DNA of 64,000 bases. Source: Linnemannia schmuckeri (Eukaryota > Mortierellomycota > Mortierellomycetes > Mortierellales > Mortierellaceae). Under the pieces are notes generated by a model that had not been told where the DNA came from, did no database searches, and saw only the letters and a list, made by a program, of their open reading frames with translations. The position numbers and the translations under genes are program-made. Shown here piece after piece: positions 10,206 to 22,734 of this stretch (its first letter is position 1; each line of letters opens with the position of its first letter). The stretch is taken from assembly GCA_029449235.1 (NCBI GenBank), contig JANATG010000014.1, positions 682,001-746,000 of the forward strand, in the 5' to 3' direction.

Positions 10206-13200
10206 TTATGCCTTCTTGTTGATAGAGTCGAGGGAGGCGACGGTGCGGCCCAACTCGTTTCCGGGGGTGAGGTACGAGATATCGTCCCAAGGGTGTCTGT
10301 AAAGACCCTGCTTGAGCCTCTTCTGGTCCAAGTAATGACCAATGAAACCGATCGAGCGACCCAAAACGAAAAGACCGTTGAGAGTTCCGATCTTGATGTA
10401 CTCCTCGGCTTCTTCACGGGTGAAGGCGCCCGAGTTTCTCAAGAGATCAACGAAAAGAATACCGATGGCACCATCGACGTTGAGGATGAGGTTGTCCTTC
10501 TTGGAGGTGGTGATGTTCTCAACCTGGAGGGCATAGTCGAGGACGGGGGTCGAGGGGAAGTGCTTCTTGGCATAGTCCTTGATGATCTCGACACGGAGAT
10601 CGGGGTTGGTGCGCGACTTGATCTTGTGGCCGATACCGAGGATCAACTTGTTCTGCTTACGCATGACCGAGACAAACTCGCGAGGGGTCAACGACTTGTC
10701 GTAGGCAGACGAGAACTGCTCGGCAGCACCGTCGAGGGCGCCTCCGAAACGGTCTCCGATCGTCAACAGACCAGCGCACAGGGACGAGACAAGGTCCTTG
10801 CCGGCACGGGCAGTGACAATGGTGTTGTGAGCTCCAGAGACGGCAGGTCCGTGATCGGCAGTCAACATAAGGACCATCTCGATAAACTTGCAGGCGTAGT
10901 CGGGAAGACGACGCTTGAACCAAAGGAGCGAAAGGACTCCTCCGATACCGATATCCTCCTTGAAGACGTCCGAGATTCTCATGCCGGCATACAACAGCTC
11001 CTGCCCACGGTCATCGCAAATGGTCGACACGAACGAGGCGGGCTTGCGGACAAGCCCCAACTCCTGGGCCCAGGAGTAGTCGATGGGGATCTTGGGAGTC
11101 TCAGGCTCGGGCTTCAACTGAATAGTACCCTTCTTGACAAGGGACTGGAAAGTCTGGCTGAGGACCAAGGGCAACTTCTCAAAGGTGTCGGGGACGACAA
11201 CACCGGCAGCGCGGAGAGCCTTGTTCTTGGCATCGGCAGTCTCCAAGTCGGATTGGGCCAAGGCACCGGCGTGACCGAACTGAACCTCAGTGGCAAACAT
11301 CTTGGCGCAGGTACCAATGCACCAGGCAATGACGGGCTTGCGGATGGTTCCGTTCTTGATAGCCTCGCAGACCTTGTACTCCTCAACACCTCCGACCTCT
11401 CCGAGCAAGACAAGCATCTTGCAGTTGGGGTCCTGCTCATAGCGGAGCAAGTGATCGATAAAGGTCGAGCCGGGGTAACGATCGCCTCCAATGGCGACTC
11501 CCTCGTAGACACCGTCGGTGGTGCGCGAGATGATGTTGTTCAACTCGTTCGACATTCCTCCAGACTTGGAGACATAGGCGACCGAACCAGAGCGGTACAG
11601 CTTGGACGAGACAATGTTGTCCATCATACCACCAGTGTTTCCGATCTTGAAGCAGCCGGGCTTGATGCCTCCAACAGTGGCTGGTCCAATGACGAGGACG
11701 TTCTTCTCCTGGGCCTCCCAAAGGATCTGACGGGCACGACGCTCAGGGACACCCTCGGCAATGATCGAGACAGTCTTGATCTGGTTCGAGTGCTTGAGGA
11801 TATCAACAGTCGACTGGTAGACCGAGCGGCAAGAGGCAAAGTTGACGATAGTATCAACCTCGGGGAACTTGGCGCAGGCCTCCTCCAAGGTGGTGTAGAC
11901 GGGCAACAAGGTCTCCTTGGTTCCCCAGTAGAACTTTTGGACGTGGGCGCCACCGAAGGGGTAGATCATGGCAGCGACCGAGGGAACCTCGCGCTTGCAG
12001 ATGAAATCAAAGTCGAGCATTCCCTGGACGGCACGGGGCTGCATACCGTAGATGAAGGAGCGGGTGTGGGCGGTGAAGGGAACGTTGGCATCGTGGGCAC
12101 CACCAGCAGTCTTGTCAGCATCGGTGAAGTAGGTCATTCTCTCGCCAGGAGGAGGGGTACCGGCACGGGAGACGGGAGCGGTGGGGACGGGGGTGGCGAC
12201 GTTGCTGTTGGTGTTAGTTCCGAGGAGCTGATCCTGCAAGAGGTTGCCAGACGAGGCCTGGGCACTGCTGGTAGTCGTAGCAAGGTTATCGGAGGACTGG
12301 CCGGTCAAGGCGAGGGGGACGATCTCGGTGATGTGGGTCTCGGGGCCAAAGACCTGAATCTCGACTCCGAGGGACTCTCCAAGCTGGCGCATAGAGCGGA
12401 GACCCTCCTGGTAGTTGGGGCCACCGCGACGAACAAAGATGCGGACCTTGTGAGCGATCAAAGGCTGCTTGAACTCTGTGAGGGCGCGGACGATACCCTT
12501 GAAGGTGGAGGCGACGTTGGTGAAGTTGGCGATGCCTCCTCCGATGATGAGGACCTTGCCGTCAGGATGGGGGACGGCGGAGCGGGTCATCAAGTCGAGG
12601 ATAGTCTTGGCGTACTCGTAGGTCTGGGTCTCGGTGGGGGCACCAGAGTACTCTCCGTAGTTGGCGAGCTCATGGGCCTGTCCGAGGGCAGCAATAGCGT
12701 CACTAATAGGATTGAAGGGTAAAAAGTCACATTATGCGTGAGAGACATGAAAAATTTAAGCATTGGAACGTTGATAAGTGATGATCAGTGATGTGTAGGG
12801 GAATCGGGGAGAGAGATGATTTGATCAGATAAGTTGTCATCCTTACCTGTAGACGACAGAGGCACCACCTCCGGCAACCATGGTCCAAATACGGCCGTCC
12901 TTGTTAAGAATAGTGAGCTTCAAGGAAGCACCGGTCTTAGAATCCAACTCCTGGACATAGGCCTCCTCCTTGGTCAACTCACGACCAAAGGGAGCAGGAA
13001 AGTCCATACCAGGACCAGCATCAGCACCAACAGCGGACGAAGGGGCAACACCAGCAATGCCAATGTTCTGGGGAGCTCTAGCAATAGCCCACTTAGGACC
13101 AGCCTCAAACTCGGCAGTCTGGTCGAGCTTGGCAGCAAGATCGAGGTAGTAAACACGAGCAGGCTCGTCTTCGGTGGGGTCCAAGACAACCAAGGGGTTG

Positions 13201-14611
13201 ATCTCGAGGTAGGTAAAGTGCAAGTCAATGTAGACGGCATAAAGACGCGAGATGAAATCGACGAGGACATCGTGCTTGGCCTCGGGGACGTGGACGAGGA
13301 GAGCGGAGCTGATGCTCTCGGCGGTGGGGAAGGCGTCCTGGACCTTGACCTGGAGCTTCAAGGCCTTGGCGTCGACATCACCGACCTCGATACCACCCTC
13401 GTGGGTGAAGAGGATATTGTCGCCATCACGGTCCGAGTTGATGCAGATGTAGTATTCGGTGTTGGAGGGGTGGGGGATGAAGGGCTCGACCAAGAAAGTC
13501 TTGAGCACACCAGCAACGGAGTCGACCTATTTCAGTAAGGATAGAATGGTGGGAATGAGATGATCAGTTAGTAGGTGGTCGTTGCAATGTTGCGTGTTTA
13601 AGAAAAGGACAAACATTAACCTTAACATGAAAAAAGTAAAAATGAATATCACTTCTGGTCCGGGTGAGATCGGCTTGGACCCTTCTCTCTCTCTCTCTTA
13701 CTTTGTCACCCCATCTTGTTATCCCCTGGTTTATTCCCCTCTTTTTTTATTCTTCCCCTTCCAGTTGCTGATGCTGCTCCTGTGCTTGCGCCCGTTCTTG
13801 TTCATCCTTGTCTTAAATTGAATGTCGGTCTTCTTGCTGCTGTTGAAAAACTGCACAATGCTTATTTTTGTTGTTCGCCTTGTTCATATAGAAGATGACT
13901 CCTCATTATTATGCTAAAGAAGAACACTTTGTCCCTCGTTCATCATGTCAAAGTATTACTTTTTGTCTCTTCCTGTTCAGTCGTCCCTTGTCCTCCCAGC
14001 TCATCCATTTGCCCACTTTCTCCTCTCTTGCTCTCCTTTTGTTCGTCCTTTTCGTAAAATTCCGATGGCACCCTCTCTCTCCCCCATTCATTTTTTTAAA
14101 ACTCTTATTCTTCTCACCCATCAAAAAATTAAGTCCAAAAGTAACAAAAATGTGACCCAAAGTAAAAAAAAAAAAAAGTAACAAAATGTAAAATAAAAAA
14201 AAAAAAAAAAAAAAAAAAAAAAGACAAACAATAACTTACAAGGACATCCTTGGCAGCATGCTTCTCAATCCAAGCACGAGCATCAGCCCAGTCAGCATTA
14301 AGCAACAACAGACCCGACTTGCCACGACGCTTGATCAATTGATCAGGCTTAGCGACAAGCTTGTTGGTCAACAACCAGGGGTGGGAAACCTCGAGCTGAT
14401 CGAGGGTCGAGCGGACATGCTGGTCGAACTGAGCCTTGTCCTGCAAGAGCGACGTGTCGATCGAGATGTGGGCCAGACGGGTCGTGGGCTGGATAAACTT
14501 GGATCCTGATGTGGCGGTGGATTCGGTAGAGGTGGAGGGGACGGCGACGCGGTGCAGCCAGTGGGCAAGCAACAACTTTCCGTCGTATTCGCGAACAGCT
14601 TTAGCAGACAT
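10206..14611 (-). CDS. ACLY: ATP-citrate synthase (ATP-citrate lyase), fused single-chain form
   Basis: Three exons, 14240-14611, 12847-13526 and 10206-12702, give 1,182 residues; all junctions are GT-AG and phases match (0, then 2). The enzyme splits citrate with CoA and ATP into acetyl-CoA and oxaloacetate in the cytosol, feeding fatty-acid and sterol synthesis. Order seen: ATP-grasp/citrate-binding N-terminal half, CoA-binding domain, ligase part with the phosphohistidine motif VQFGHAGA (His about 828), then a citrate-synthase-like domain from about 907 (TADHGPAVSGAHN, LILGIGHKIKS). A low-complexity Ser/Thr/Pro linker lies at about 488-540. Animals and many non-ascomycete fungi have this fused form; Ascomycota usually split it into two genes. 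Intron 1 is long (713 nt) and holds an A29 tract. Third-position C/G bias is strong, as expected for high expression. Confidence 0.97.
13527..14239 (-). other. Long first intron of ATP-citrate lyase
   Basis: The intron is 713 nt, against 144 nt for the gene's second intron. It has a GTAAGT donor and an AATAG acceptor. On the plus strand it carries A29 at 14194-14222 close to the donor, CT-rich runs at 13685-13760 and other pyrimidine-rich sequence. Long first introns often hold regulatory sites; none is identifiable here. Confidence 0.8.
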
Positions 14612-16141
14612 GGCTTGTTATGTGATATAAGATAAGGAAAAAGATATTAATGTGAGAGAGATAGAGTGATGCTGTTGTTGGGGAAGGAGGGTGGGTTGTT
14701 TGTTCGTGGGTCTAGGTATACAATGGGGTACAGAAACAAAAAGAGGGAGGGAGAAATGTACAACGAAAGAGAAAGGGGGAGAGAGAGAGAGAGAGAGAAA
14801 AAAGGTGAGAAGTGAGAAGGATGGAGAGGGAAAAGTGGAGAAAGGAAAGAGAAGAGAAGAAGAGAAAAGGAGGCAAGAGAGGAAGTATTTAAAGGATGAA
14901 GAGAGAAGACAAGAGAGAAGAGAGAGAGAGAGACAATGATGAGAGACAATCACTGATACGATATGAATGAAGTGAGTAAGTGATGATAAAAAGGACAATG
15001 AAAAATAAAAAGTGGACTGATCTGATTTTTTTAGAAGCCCACGGAGCAAGAAAGGTAAAGGCTTTTACTGGGCTTGGAAAAAGGGTTGGGTTGGGTATCA
15101 ATTTAAACGATAGCAACAACAAAATTATGAGTAAAGACGAAGTGAGTGCGCACATACACTTCAAGAGAGACAGACACCCAATCTTTTTTTTTTTTTTTTT
15201 TTTTTTTGCCTTTCTGTCCTTTCCTTTATTCACTCTACTACCCTAGCTGGTTGGTTGGTTGGTTGGGTTGGACTTCTTGTCCCAGCAAAACACAAAAGTG
15301 AGCTCTATGTGTCCATGGCGCTCATAAGAAGTAAAAGTAACAAAAAAAAATGTTGAATGCTGGGGCGATAGTCTTCCTTCGCTCGCTCAGTCAGCCCAGC
15401 AAACAGCACCAACACCCAACCAAAAATAAAATCAGTAAAATAATACGCACCATCCTCACACCGACCAATCGACAGCCGACTCCCTTCTTTTTCTTACTTT
15501 TGTCAACTCTCTTTTTATTTCGTAGAAGAGATACGGGCAATTGCAACAATACAACAGCACAGATACACTTTTGAAGACAAAAAAAAAATGGGTTCAAGAC
15601 GCAAGAAAGAACCGTAACGAACACCAAGGAATAACCTCTTCTTCCTATAGATGACTGACCAACAAAAAAGCTATTACTCTCTCCTTGAATGATTTCTTGT
15701 GACATGAGTCCAGCTGTACAACTACTTCTCTTCGGCTCCAATCGACGCACTCATATTTTTGTGGTAGTAATAGCCAACTAACCTTTCCTTGTTCTTCTAA
15801 TAAGGTTCCCTCGCAACAACTGCCCTTGATTTTAGCCAGAGAATGTATCCGTGTCAACCTCGTCCTCCTTCTCTCGCTCTCTGCCTACAGAACAATTTAT
15901 TGTGCTCTTCTTTTTTTTTCGTATTGTCCACCAAATACAGATATGACTCTGCTCCTCACTGCTCGTTCATATCCTCTGGCTGGCTGTTTGTCGCTGCCTC
16001 ACCCCATTCAGCTCACTCAGTCACTCATAATCAGCCCCGATACATCCTCTCTCCTTTCCTGCTGGATCAACTGTCTGCCATTTTGTCGCCCCAATGAAAA
16101 TCCAACCTACATTCAGCCCTACTACGGCTTTAATTTGACCG

Positions 16142-16172
<31 letters not shown>

Positions 16173-17685
16173 CGTTCTGATGCATATTCAAAAAAAAAAA
16201 AAAATAATGAACAAACACCCAACGTCCTGGATGAACACCTACATAATACAAAGAGATTGTCAATGCTGACAGACAGATTCTCCGAGCATTTTGTGTGCAA
16301 GTACTTATCAAACAAAACAAAAGCACCAAAGAGACCCTCCTCTCCTTCGGAAATTTATCACGCCACTGGAATAGCGATAGACAAAGCAGAATACGATTTA
16401 CATGGACCATGCCATATTTTTTTTTTTGTTCCTTTTCCCCCGTTATTAATAACTAGTGAGCAAACATAAGAGATCAGCCCATTCACTATTTTCTAGAGAA
16501 AAAGAGGATAGATGGAGTCGAATTGAGATGATACACTTCTTTTGTTGTTTTCGTATGTGTTAAAGTAGAAGATCGAAGGAGTGTCTAGTAGTCGTAGTAG
16601 TGCCCTGCTTGTATGTATGTGTTTGTCTGTCTGTCTGGCTGTCTTGAACCCAACACACACCTTGCAGGATTCGAACTGCCCACCAAATTCGATTTTCTTG
16701 GGGATCCCCTTCCTTTCCCCCCTAGTTGTCACCTTGCTCCCCGAAACCCATTTTTTAAATTTTTCTGATCGGACCCTGCTTCCCCAAGCGAGAACCACCT
16801 CATATGTGACTGCGTTCACTACTATCAATTCAGCAATTGGATTTTGGGGAGAAGGGAAGGGGGGGAAGTTGACTGTCAGACAGAGCAGACAGAGAGATAA
16901 CGCGCCCGTTTAAAAAGATATATTGCAAGGGGAGGGGGGTTCTCACTATCTAATCACTCCCTATATGTTTACGTCTAACTGGTAGTTGTGTATCTATCGA
17001 AATCGCTCAGCTGAGAGGTAGCAATTATGAGGACTCAGAGAATATTAGACAAAAAATCAACCCAAGAATGTGGCCTTCTGCAGTTGGAAGGCTGGTGCGC
17101 CTGTGGGGCGGTAGTGGTGATCGCAGACTCTGACTGAACAATCGTACCTTTTTTTTCCATCCGCCCCTTGTGCATGCCCCTTCCCCCAATGCATCCTCCC
17201 CAATGCCCCATACCCCATATTCCGATCTGTCAGCACTACCAGCATTATGTCGGGGAGGGGAAGGGGAAGGAAGGATACAGACCACTCTAAAATGAATACA
17301 CGTTTTTGTTTTCTTTGTTTGTGTCCATCTGAACATTTGTTTATGTTGTGTTGTTTTTGTTTGTTTGTTTGTTTTGTATAGATGAACGTACTAACAATAA
17401 GAATGAATTGTGTGGCCTTGCACAAGCAACAAAATTCGCAGACACCTGGACCGTGCCGACTTACAAAATAAAACCAACTCTCTTGGCACTCGCCCTTCCT
17501 TCTTCCCATGTGTTTTGATTTGCCTCCCCCCCCCCCCCCCCTCCCTCTATCCCGAAGCGCCTTTCTTCCTTCCTTTCCCCTCCGGTCGGTTCGATCGACA
17601 AAGCAATATGAAATGGAAGGTAATGACAATGATTTATTGATTTGGTTTTTGTTTTTTTTATACAATGAGAGAGGAGAGAATGCAT
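14612..17685. other. Large low-complexity spacer upstream of ATP-citrate lyase
   Basis: No gene is seen in about 3 kb. Contents: long GA-rich tract at 14740-14935, T24 at 15184-15207, a GGTT repeat at about 15247-15265, A29 at 16142-16170 and C16 at 17526-17541. The GA-rich tract next to the ATP-citrate lyase start is a plausible promoter element. All open frames here are short and made of low-complexity translation. Confidence 0.6.
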
Positions 17686-20600
17686 TTACAAGAGCGAGGT
17701 GGCAGTAGGGCCGACAAGAGAAATAGAAGGTGAGTACTCGGGTGGACGAGCCGCATAATCAGGTGGAGGCACACTCAGACTGAGCACGCTGCCATCGGGT
17801 GTCTGATCCGAGAACGAGTAATGGTGATGTTGATAAGGTGCACGACCAGCACTACTTCCGCTACTACTGCTCAAATTGCTGTTACTTCCAGCAGCTGCAG
17901 GGACCATGGAGTAGGAGTAGGGCGACAAAGGATGAGGTGACAACGACCGAGACCGAGACCTTCCGCCAGAAGGTGGTGGCAAATGGAACGACTGTGTTGT
18001 CCGATGGTGTGGCTGGAAGACAGACGACGAAGACGAGGACGGTCCTGCTGGTGACGAAGTACGACCAAGGAGGAGGTTTTGGATTTCCATCTCTTCATCA
18101 TACTCAGCCAATGATTCCAACCCGCTACCATTGTACGTTCCATTAGGACTGGTGACCATCATAGACTCGGGGTCAACCGACTGGTGCTGCTCATGCTCGC
18201 CATAACTAGGAATCAACGGTCCTGAACCATGGCCATCCTCAAAGGGACGAATAGGCTCATCTCCACCTCCACCTCCACGGACCACAGGTCCAACACCCAC
18301 ATACTCGTCCATGCTCATCACACGTGGTCTTGACGACGGCATCAAAAACGGTGGCGGCGCCTCATTCGTGTGGCTAGATCTAAAAGTCGACGTTGATGCT
18401 GACGAAGGCAACTGGATAAGAGAAGCATTGTCGAGCATGGTCCTCCTTAGTGGATGCTGTGACAAACCGCCTTCGTCGTCCTCATTCGAGATGGAAATCG
18501 ACGGTACATTCCTGCGATGACCACCTCCCGGATGAGATCCCTGGTTTTGGGTGCTTTGCATACGATCCGGGACATTGTTAGAAATTTCGATGCTGCTGCG
18601 ATTGTTGCGACCAGAGAGCTGGAAAATGGGTGGTGTAGGCGCAATGACCGAGGGGACCACCGCATCACCACCGACATCGGGTGCACGACTGCTGCTGCTG
18701 CCCCTCCTTCCTCTCGCGAAAGAAAAGAGCCCTCGAGATTTTTTGCGACCTTCACGTTCCCCACCTCCAGAGCCATTGCTGGTCGTGTTGATGTTGCTAC
18801 TGGCGCTGGTTGTGCTGTTGCCGCCCAGTGCTGAGAAACCGTTGGGCCCTTGATGTTGCTGGTGGCCTGAAGAACCCGAGCTCGAAGACGAACCAGGCTC
18901 AGGTTCACGTCCCGATCGTGATCTAGACCGCGTGCGGACCTTTTCCTTGTCCTTGATCTCCTGAGCCTGTCTCTGCCGATCGACCTGCATCAAGACCTCA
19001 GATCCCAACATGTTTCCGGGAGCAATCGTTGACAGAGGAGCACTACCAACACTAAGGACCACACGAATGTCATGGACAGTCATGGGTCGATTGGGGTCAC
19101 TCGATGAGCCCTGATCGTCGACATCCGGAACACCACGTCCGCTTCCACGACGCTCACCTCTTGAATGCACCGTATTCATCGCCTCTTCATCCTCCTCAAA
19201 CGAGTCAGAGCTGTTGTTGGTCGGGACAGACTGCGAAGAGGATGTCGAAAGTGGTGGGCGGATCTGCGATTCCAGTGGCGATCCAAGAGAAGTGGATTCT
19301 ACGTTATGGATTCCTCCGCGGACCAGGATATCAGCCTCGGTTCCCAACAAAGACCGGCCCATCGCATCCTCCCATCCTTCGATCTGGTAGCCGCCAAGGC
19401 GAGAATTCTGGAAGACGTGTCTTCTGATCTGTGCCAAACGAGGAATAATCGACTCTCTGTATTCTTGCATGGCGTTCAACCGCTCCGTCTCCTGAGCTAA
19501 CATCCTCTCGGCCGTCTTGTGTGCGGTCCGGAGACGTGCAATGTAGTCGCGCAACGGTGCCTCCGAGTCAAACGGGACAATCTTGTACTTGCCCTTTGCA
19601 TTCTTCGTGATTGGTTCTAAAAGGAGAAAACATTGATCGAATAGGAATTTTAGCCCTCAGAACGAATAGCCCAAATAATTGAAAAGCTGAATAAACTACG
19701 ACAAAGTTGCGCAGAATTGCTACCAAAATATCCCTGGGCGGAAGATGGCTTAACGGGGGGTGCCTGCAGAGAGACGATGTTAGGGCAAGCTTCCCTTGCA
19801 CTCTCTGCGTTTGAGTAAGCGTTCGACAACGACAACTCCACACGAAGGTCTAAGAAAGAAACGAAAATAGGCACCAAAAAGAACGCAAAGTTGAAACAGT
19901 TAGACCCTCGCGAAGCATGTCTGAATTGGAATAATAATGACTATGACATAGAAAACCACCCATAAGGTTTGTATATATCAGCGTACTCTTTGCTCAGCAT
20001 CATTTTTGTTCAGATAGGAAACTGGAAACAGAAGCTGAACTTACAAAGTCTCATCTTTTGACTGGCCTTAAGTGCATACTCGACTCGCCAGACCTTGTAG
20101 GCAGCATCGGGATATCCTAGAAAGGCCATCAGGGCGGCCTCGGTGAGGTTGGCAGCTCGAGCCAGGCTGGTGAGGGCAATGTTGAACTTGGATACTGAAT
20201 TCCTAACCTCTGTGATCTTAATGTCGTATTCCCTGAGCTCCAGCTGCCAGTACAGCTCCTCGGGGAAGTCTGTGTTCGCGACCTCATCTATCGTATTGAT
20301 AAGGATTAAATATTATGATTAACATTGGGTCTAATGGTTGTTCCTTTGTTGGTGTCTCTTGATACAGTTGTTGTTCAAGTACCTTTGGATCGATCAAACA
20401 CCTAATGTAAAGTGAATGTAAAAAGTGTTGGTGATAGATGGTTAATAAAGCCATATCTTTTTTGACATGTATGACTAAGACACGCATGCGATGAAAGCGT
20501 TGACTTACGGATTCGGTTATTCTCTTGAGCTGACGAGTCTCCTCGAGCAAGATGGCGCGTTCTTTCTGAAGTTTATATCTCTATTAGGGACGAGCCAAAA

Positions 20601-22734
20601 GGAGATGCAATTAATGAAGGGATGAGCGTTATATTAGGACCACAATTATTGTTTAATGTTCAAGCACCCTCCTCGAAAGGGAAATAAACAAAATTAAGGG
20701 TCGAAAGCAAATAGGAAAAGACGAGGAGAGGGGAGAAGCACGTACCACTGTCACGACGTCGTCTCGTTGGCGCAGACATATACGTCGCTCATCCTCGTAG
20801 GTCTTGAGATCATTGATTTCCTGGCGATAGGCCTTTTCATACTCGCCCTTGTTAATCGTGAATACAGAGTCGAGTTGTTTCCTTGTCTTTTCACTATTTT
20901 GCAAGAGAACAAAAGAACTGATCGTGTCAGAGAGAAAAAAAACCACTGCGAGATATGTGGGGTACGACTAGTTGTACAATAATGGAGACCAAGGAAAGTA
21001 GACAACGCCATAGGAGAAGATTTGGAAGTACAAAATGGAATGGAGACCAAAGGACAGAGACAAAAAGTGAGGATAAAAAAAAAGGAGTTTGGCGGAATCG
21101 GTGGAAGGTTCCAAAGGAAGGGATCGACCGGGGGGGGGACAAAGTGAGATGCCATGACCTTTTAAATATATATATATAAAGAGACGAAAGAGTTGAGCAG
21201 GGGGTAGAGGTGTGTGAACATGCGTGCTAAAATGCTAGGAGACAGAGAAACCTGGCATGGCAACAATTTGAATCTCATAATTCCAATGGGGAAAGAAACG
21301 AAGGAGCCAAGGGACTATTTTTGCTCTCTTTTTTAATACCACACTCATTCAACACACGGACAGCAAGACGAGGAACCCACATCCACACTAACATTCGCAC
21401 TCTCAACGATGCACAAAGAACAAATAAAATCAAATGAGGCGTGCAAGGTCCTCTTTCGCTCTCCAAAAAAGGACGGCATGACCTTCCTTTGCTTCCTTCT
21501 TTTCTGTTATCGATTGCATGCATGAGCAAACGAGAAAGAAAAAAGGAAGCAGTTCTTTCCAGTTGCGATAAATACAACCAGTAACAGCCTTGATTTACTC
21601 TACTCATCGATCGAAAATGCAGCGTTATTGTATTCCATGGTACAGTACTGAGTTTGTATAGCAACCTATACCCACTCACTTCGTCAGCAACAAAAACGCG
21701 CAAACCAAAGAAAAAGAATGAAAAACACGCCTCAACCCCATCAGAAAAAAAGGGGAGAGGAGGAGGATTTGGGGGGTCATGTATGGCGAAAGTTGCAAGA
21801 ATGGGATGGTCAAGGCGCGAAGGAGAAAAAAAAAAGATAGGAGAGGGGTGGGGCGAGAGTGGGAAGAAGGAGAAGAGGGAAGGACAAAGAAAAGAAAAAA
21901 AGAGCAAGCGGGGAAAAGCAGTAGGGAGGAAACGTCTCTCTTTTCATTTCTCTTTGGACGCCCAACTGATATTTTACGTAGGCCCATTTGTCCATTGCTC
22001 CCCTTGTCCATTTTTTTCCCTTCATTTTCCTTAGCTCTTTTGATCGGATTGGTGTATTTGCGGATGTATGTTTTTCTTCGAGTTTCCCGGGTATTCGACG
22101 GATTTCGTTACAGTAGTGGATCATGAAAGAACAGGAAGAAGAAAGAAAACAAGCGAGAGCGAAAGCAAGGGGTGGAACAAGAAGCGTGAAAGTGAGATGA
22201 GGGAGGGATGGAAAATCAGGAGGCAACGAGGACGAGGGCCAAGGCGAGAGCAGTGGAGAGGGGAGACAAAGAGCGAGAAATGGATTTTTGGTCTGATTTG
22301 CTGATGTTTGTTGTGGAAAATAAAGGGGGAGGAGAAGGGCGTGGATCTATCCCATGTATGCACCTTGCACATGTAGGATGTCGGTCCAGCCTTAAACGCT
22401 GCCCGACTACTCCAGTTAAGTCAACTCGCACTAGAAACATCATCGGCATATACAACTGTCAACAATATATATCGCAGTATTGCTCGGCGACCTGTGTTAT
22501 GTGTTAGTTGGCCCTTATGTATAAAAAAAAAAAAAAAGAAAGAAAAGTTACTCACGCGCGCACTTGCCCAGAGGCGATGATTTCCTGGAGATTGCGGAGA
22601 CGGTTGTTGAGGACGACGAATTCGGCCTGGTTGGATTTGATGGATTCGAGACAAGGGGTCAAGACGGGAATGGAAGTATACAGTTTCAAGAGCTGCTCGT
22701 GGGCCTCTCCGAGTCTCTCGGCGACAGTCGTCAT
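17686..22734 (-). CDS. Helical/coiled-coil protein with PPxY tail, seven exons
   Basis: Exons 22556-22734, 20746-20893, 20509-20580, 20383-20401, 20045-20287, 19724-19849 and 17686-19616 give 905 residues with consistent phase. The fourth exon is only 19 nt; without it the frame fails. The donor of the sixth exon (GTAGCA) is the weakest junction. The first 200 residues are charged and helical with few prolines, like a coiled coil or BAR-type bundle (TRKQLDSVFTINKGEYEKAY, QKERAILLEETRQLKRI). A conserved-looking block follows (YPDAAYKVWRVEYALKAS), and another helix sits at the start of exon 7. The last 550 residues are Ser/Gly/Pro-rich and end with two PPxY motifs (PPDY at 880-883, PPEY at 887-890) of the kind bound by WW domains of Nedd4/Rsp5 ubiquitin ligases. 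Family not recognised; a membrane or cortex adaptor is a guess. Intron 1 is 1,662 nt. Confidence 0.75.
20894..22555 (-). other. Unusually long intron 1 of the coiled-coil gene
   Basis: 1,662 nt between a GTGAGT donor and an AATAG acceptor, far longer than the gene's other introns (107-428 nt). It contains purine-rich tracts and an ATATATATATA run near 21170. No coding exon was recognised inside; an alternative first exon or internal promoter is possible. Confidence 0.6.

Noticed and set aside
10191..12722. An 843-codon open frame on the plus strand, antisense to ATP-citrate lyase
   Set aside because: It mirrors the strong third-position C/G bias of the real gene, which removes antisense stops. 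Its protein is low-information text rich in Gly, Asp, Leu and Val with no family likeness, and the minus strand encodes a complete enzyme.
12834..13538. A 234-codon plus-strand frame opposite exon 2 of ATP-citrate lyase
   Set aside because: Same antisense effect of codon bias; overlaps a certain exon.
15826..16269. A 147-codon plus-strand frame upstream of ATP-citrate lyase
   Set aside because: It runs through an A29 homopolymer and has no recognisable domain.
16620..16720. Possible tRNA (ggattcgaactgcc resembles a T arm on the minus strand)
   Set aside because: The T stem does not pair properly and no acceptor, D or anticodon arm could be found around it.
21654..22034. A 126-codon Lys/Glu-rich frame in the long intron of the coiled-coil gene
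   Set aside because: Translation of a purine-rich tract; no conserved features.
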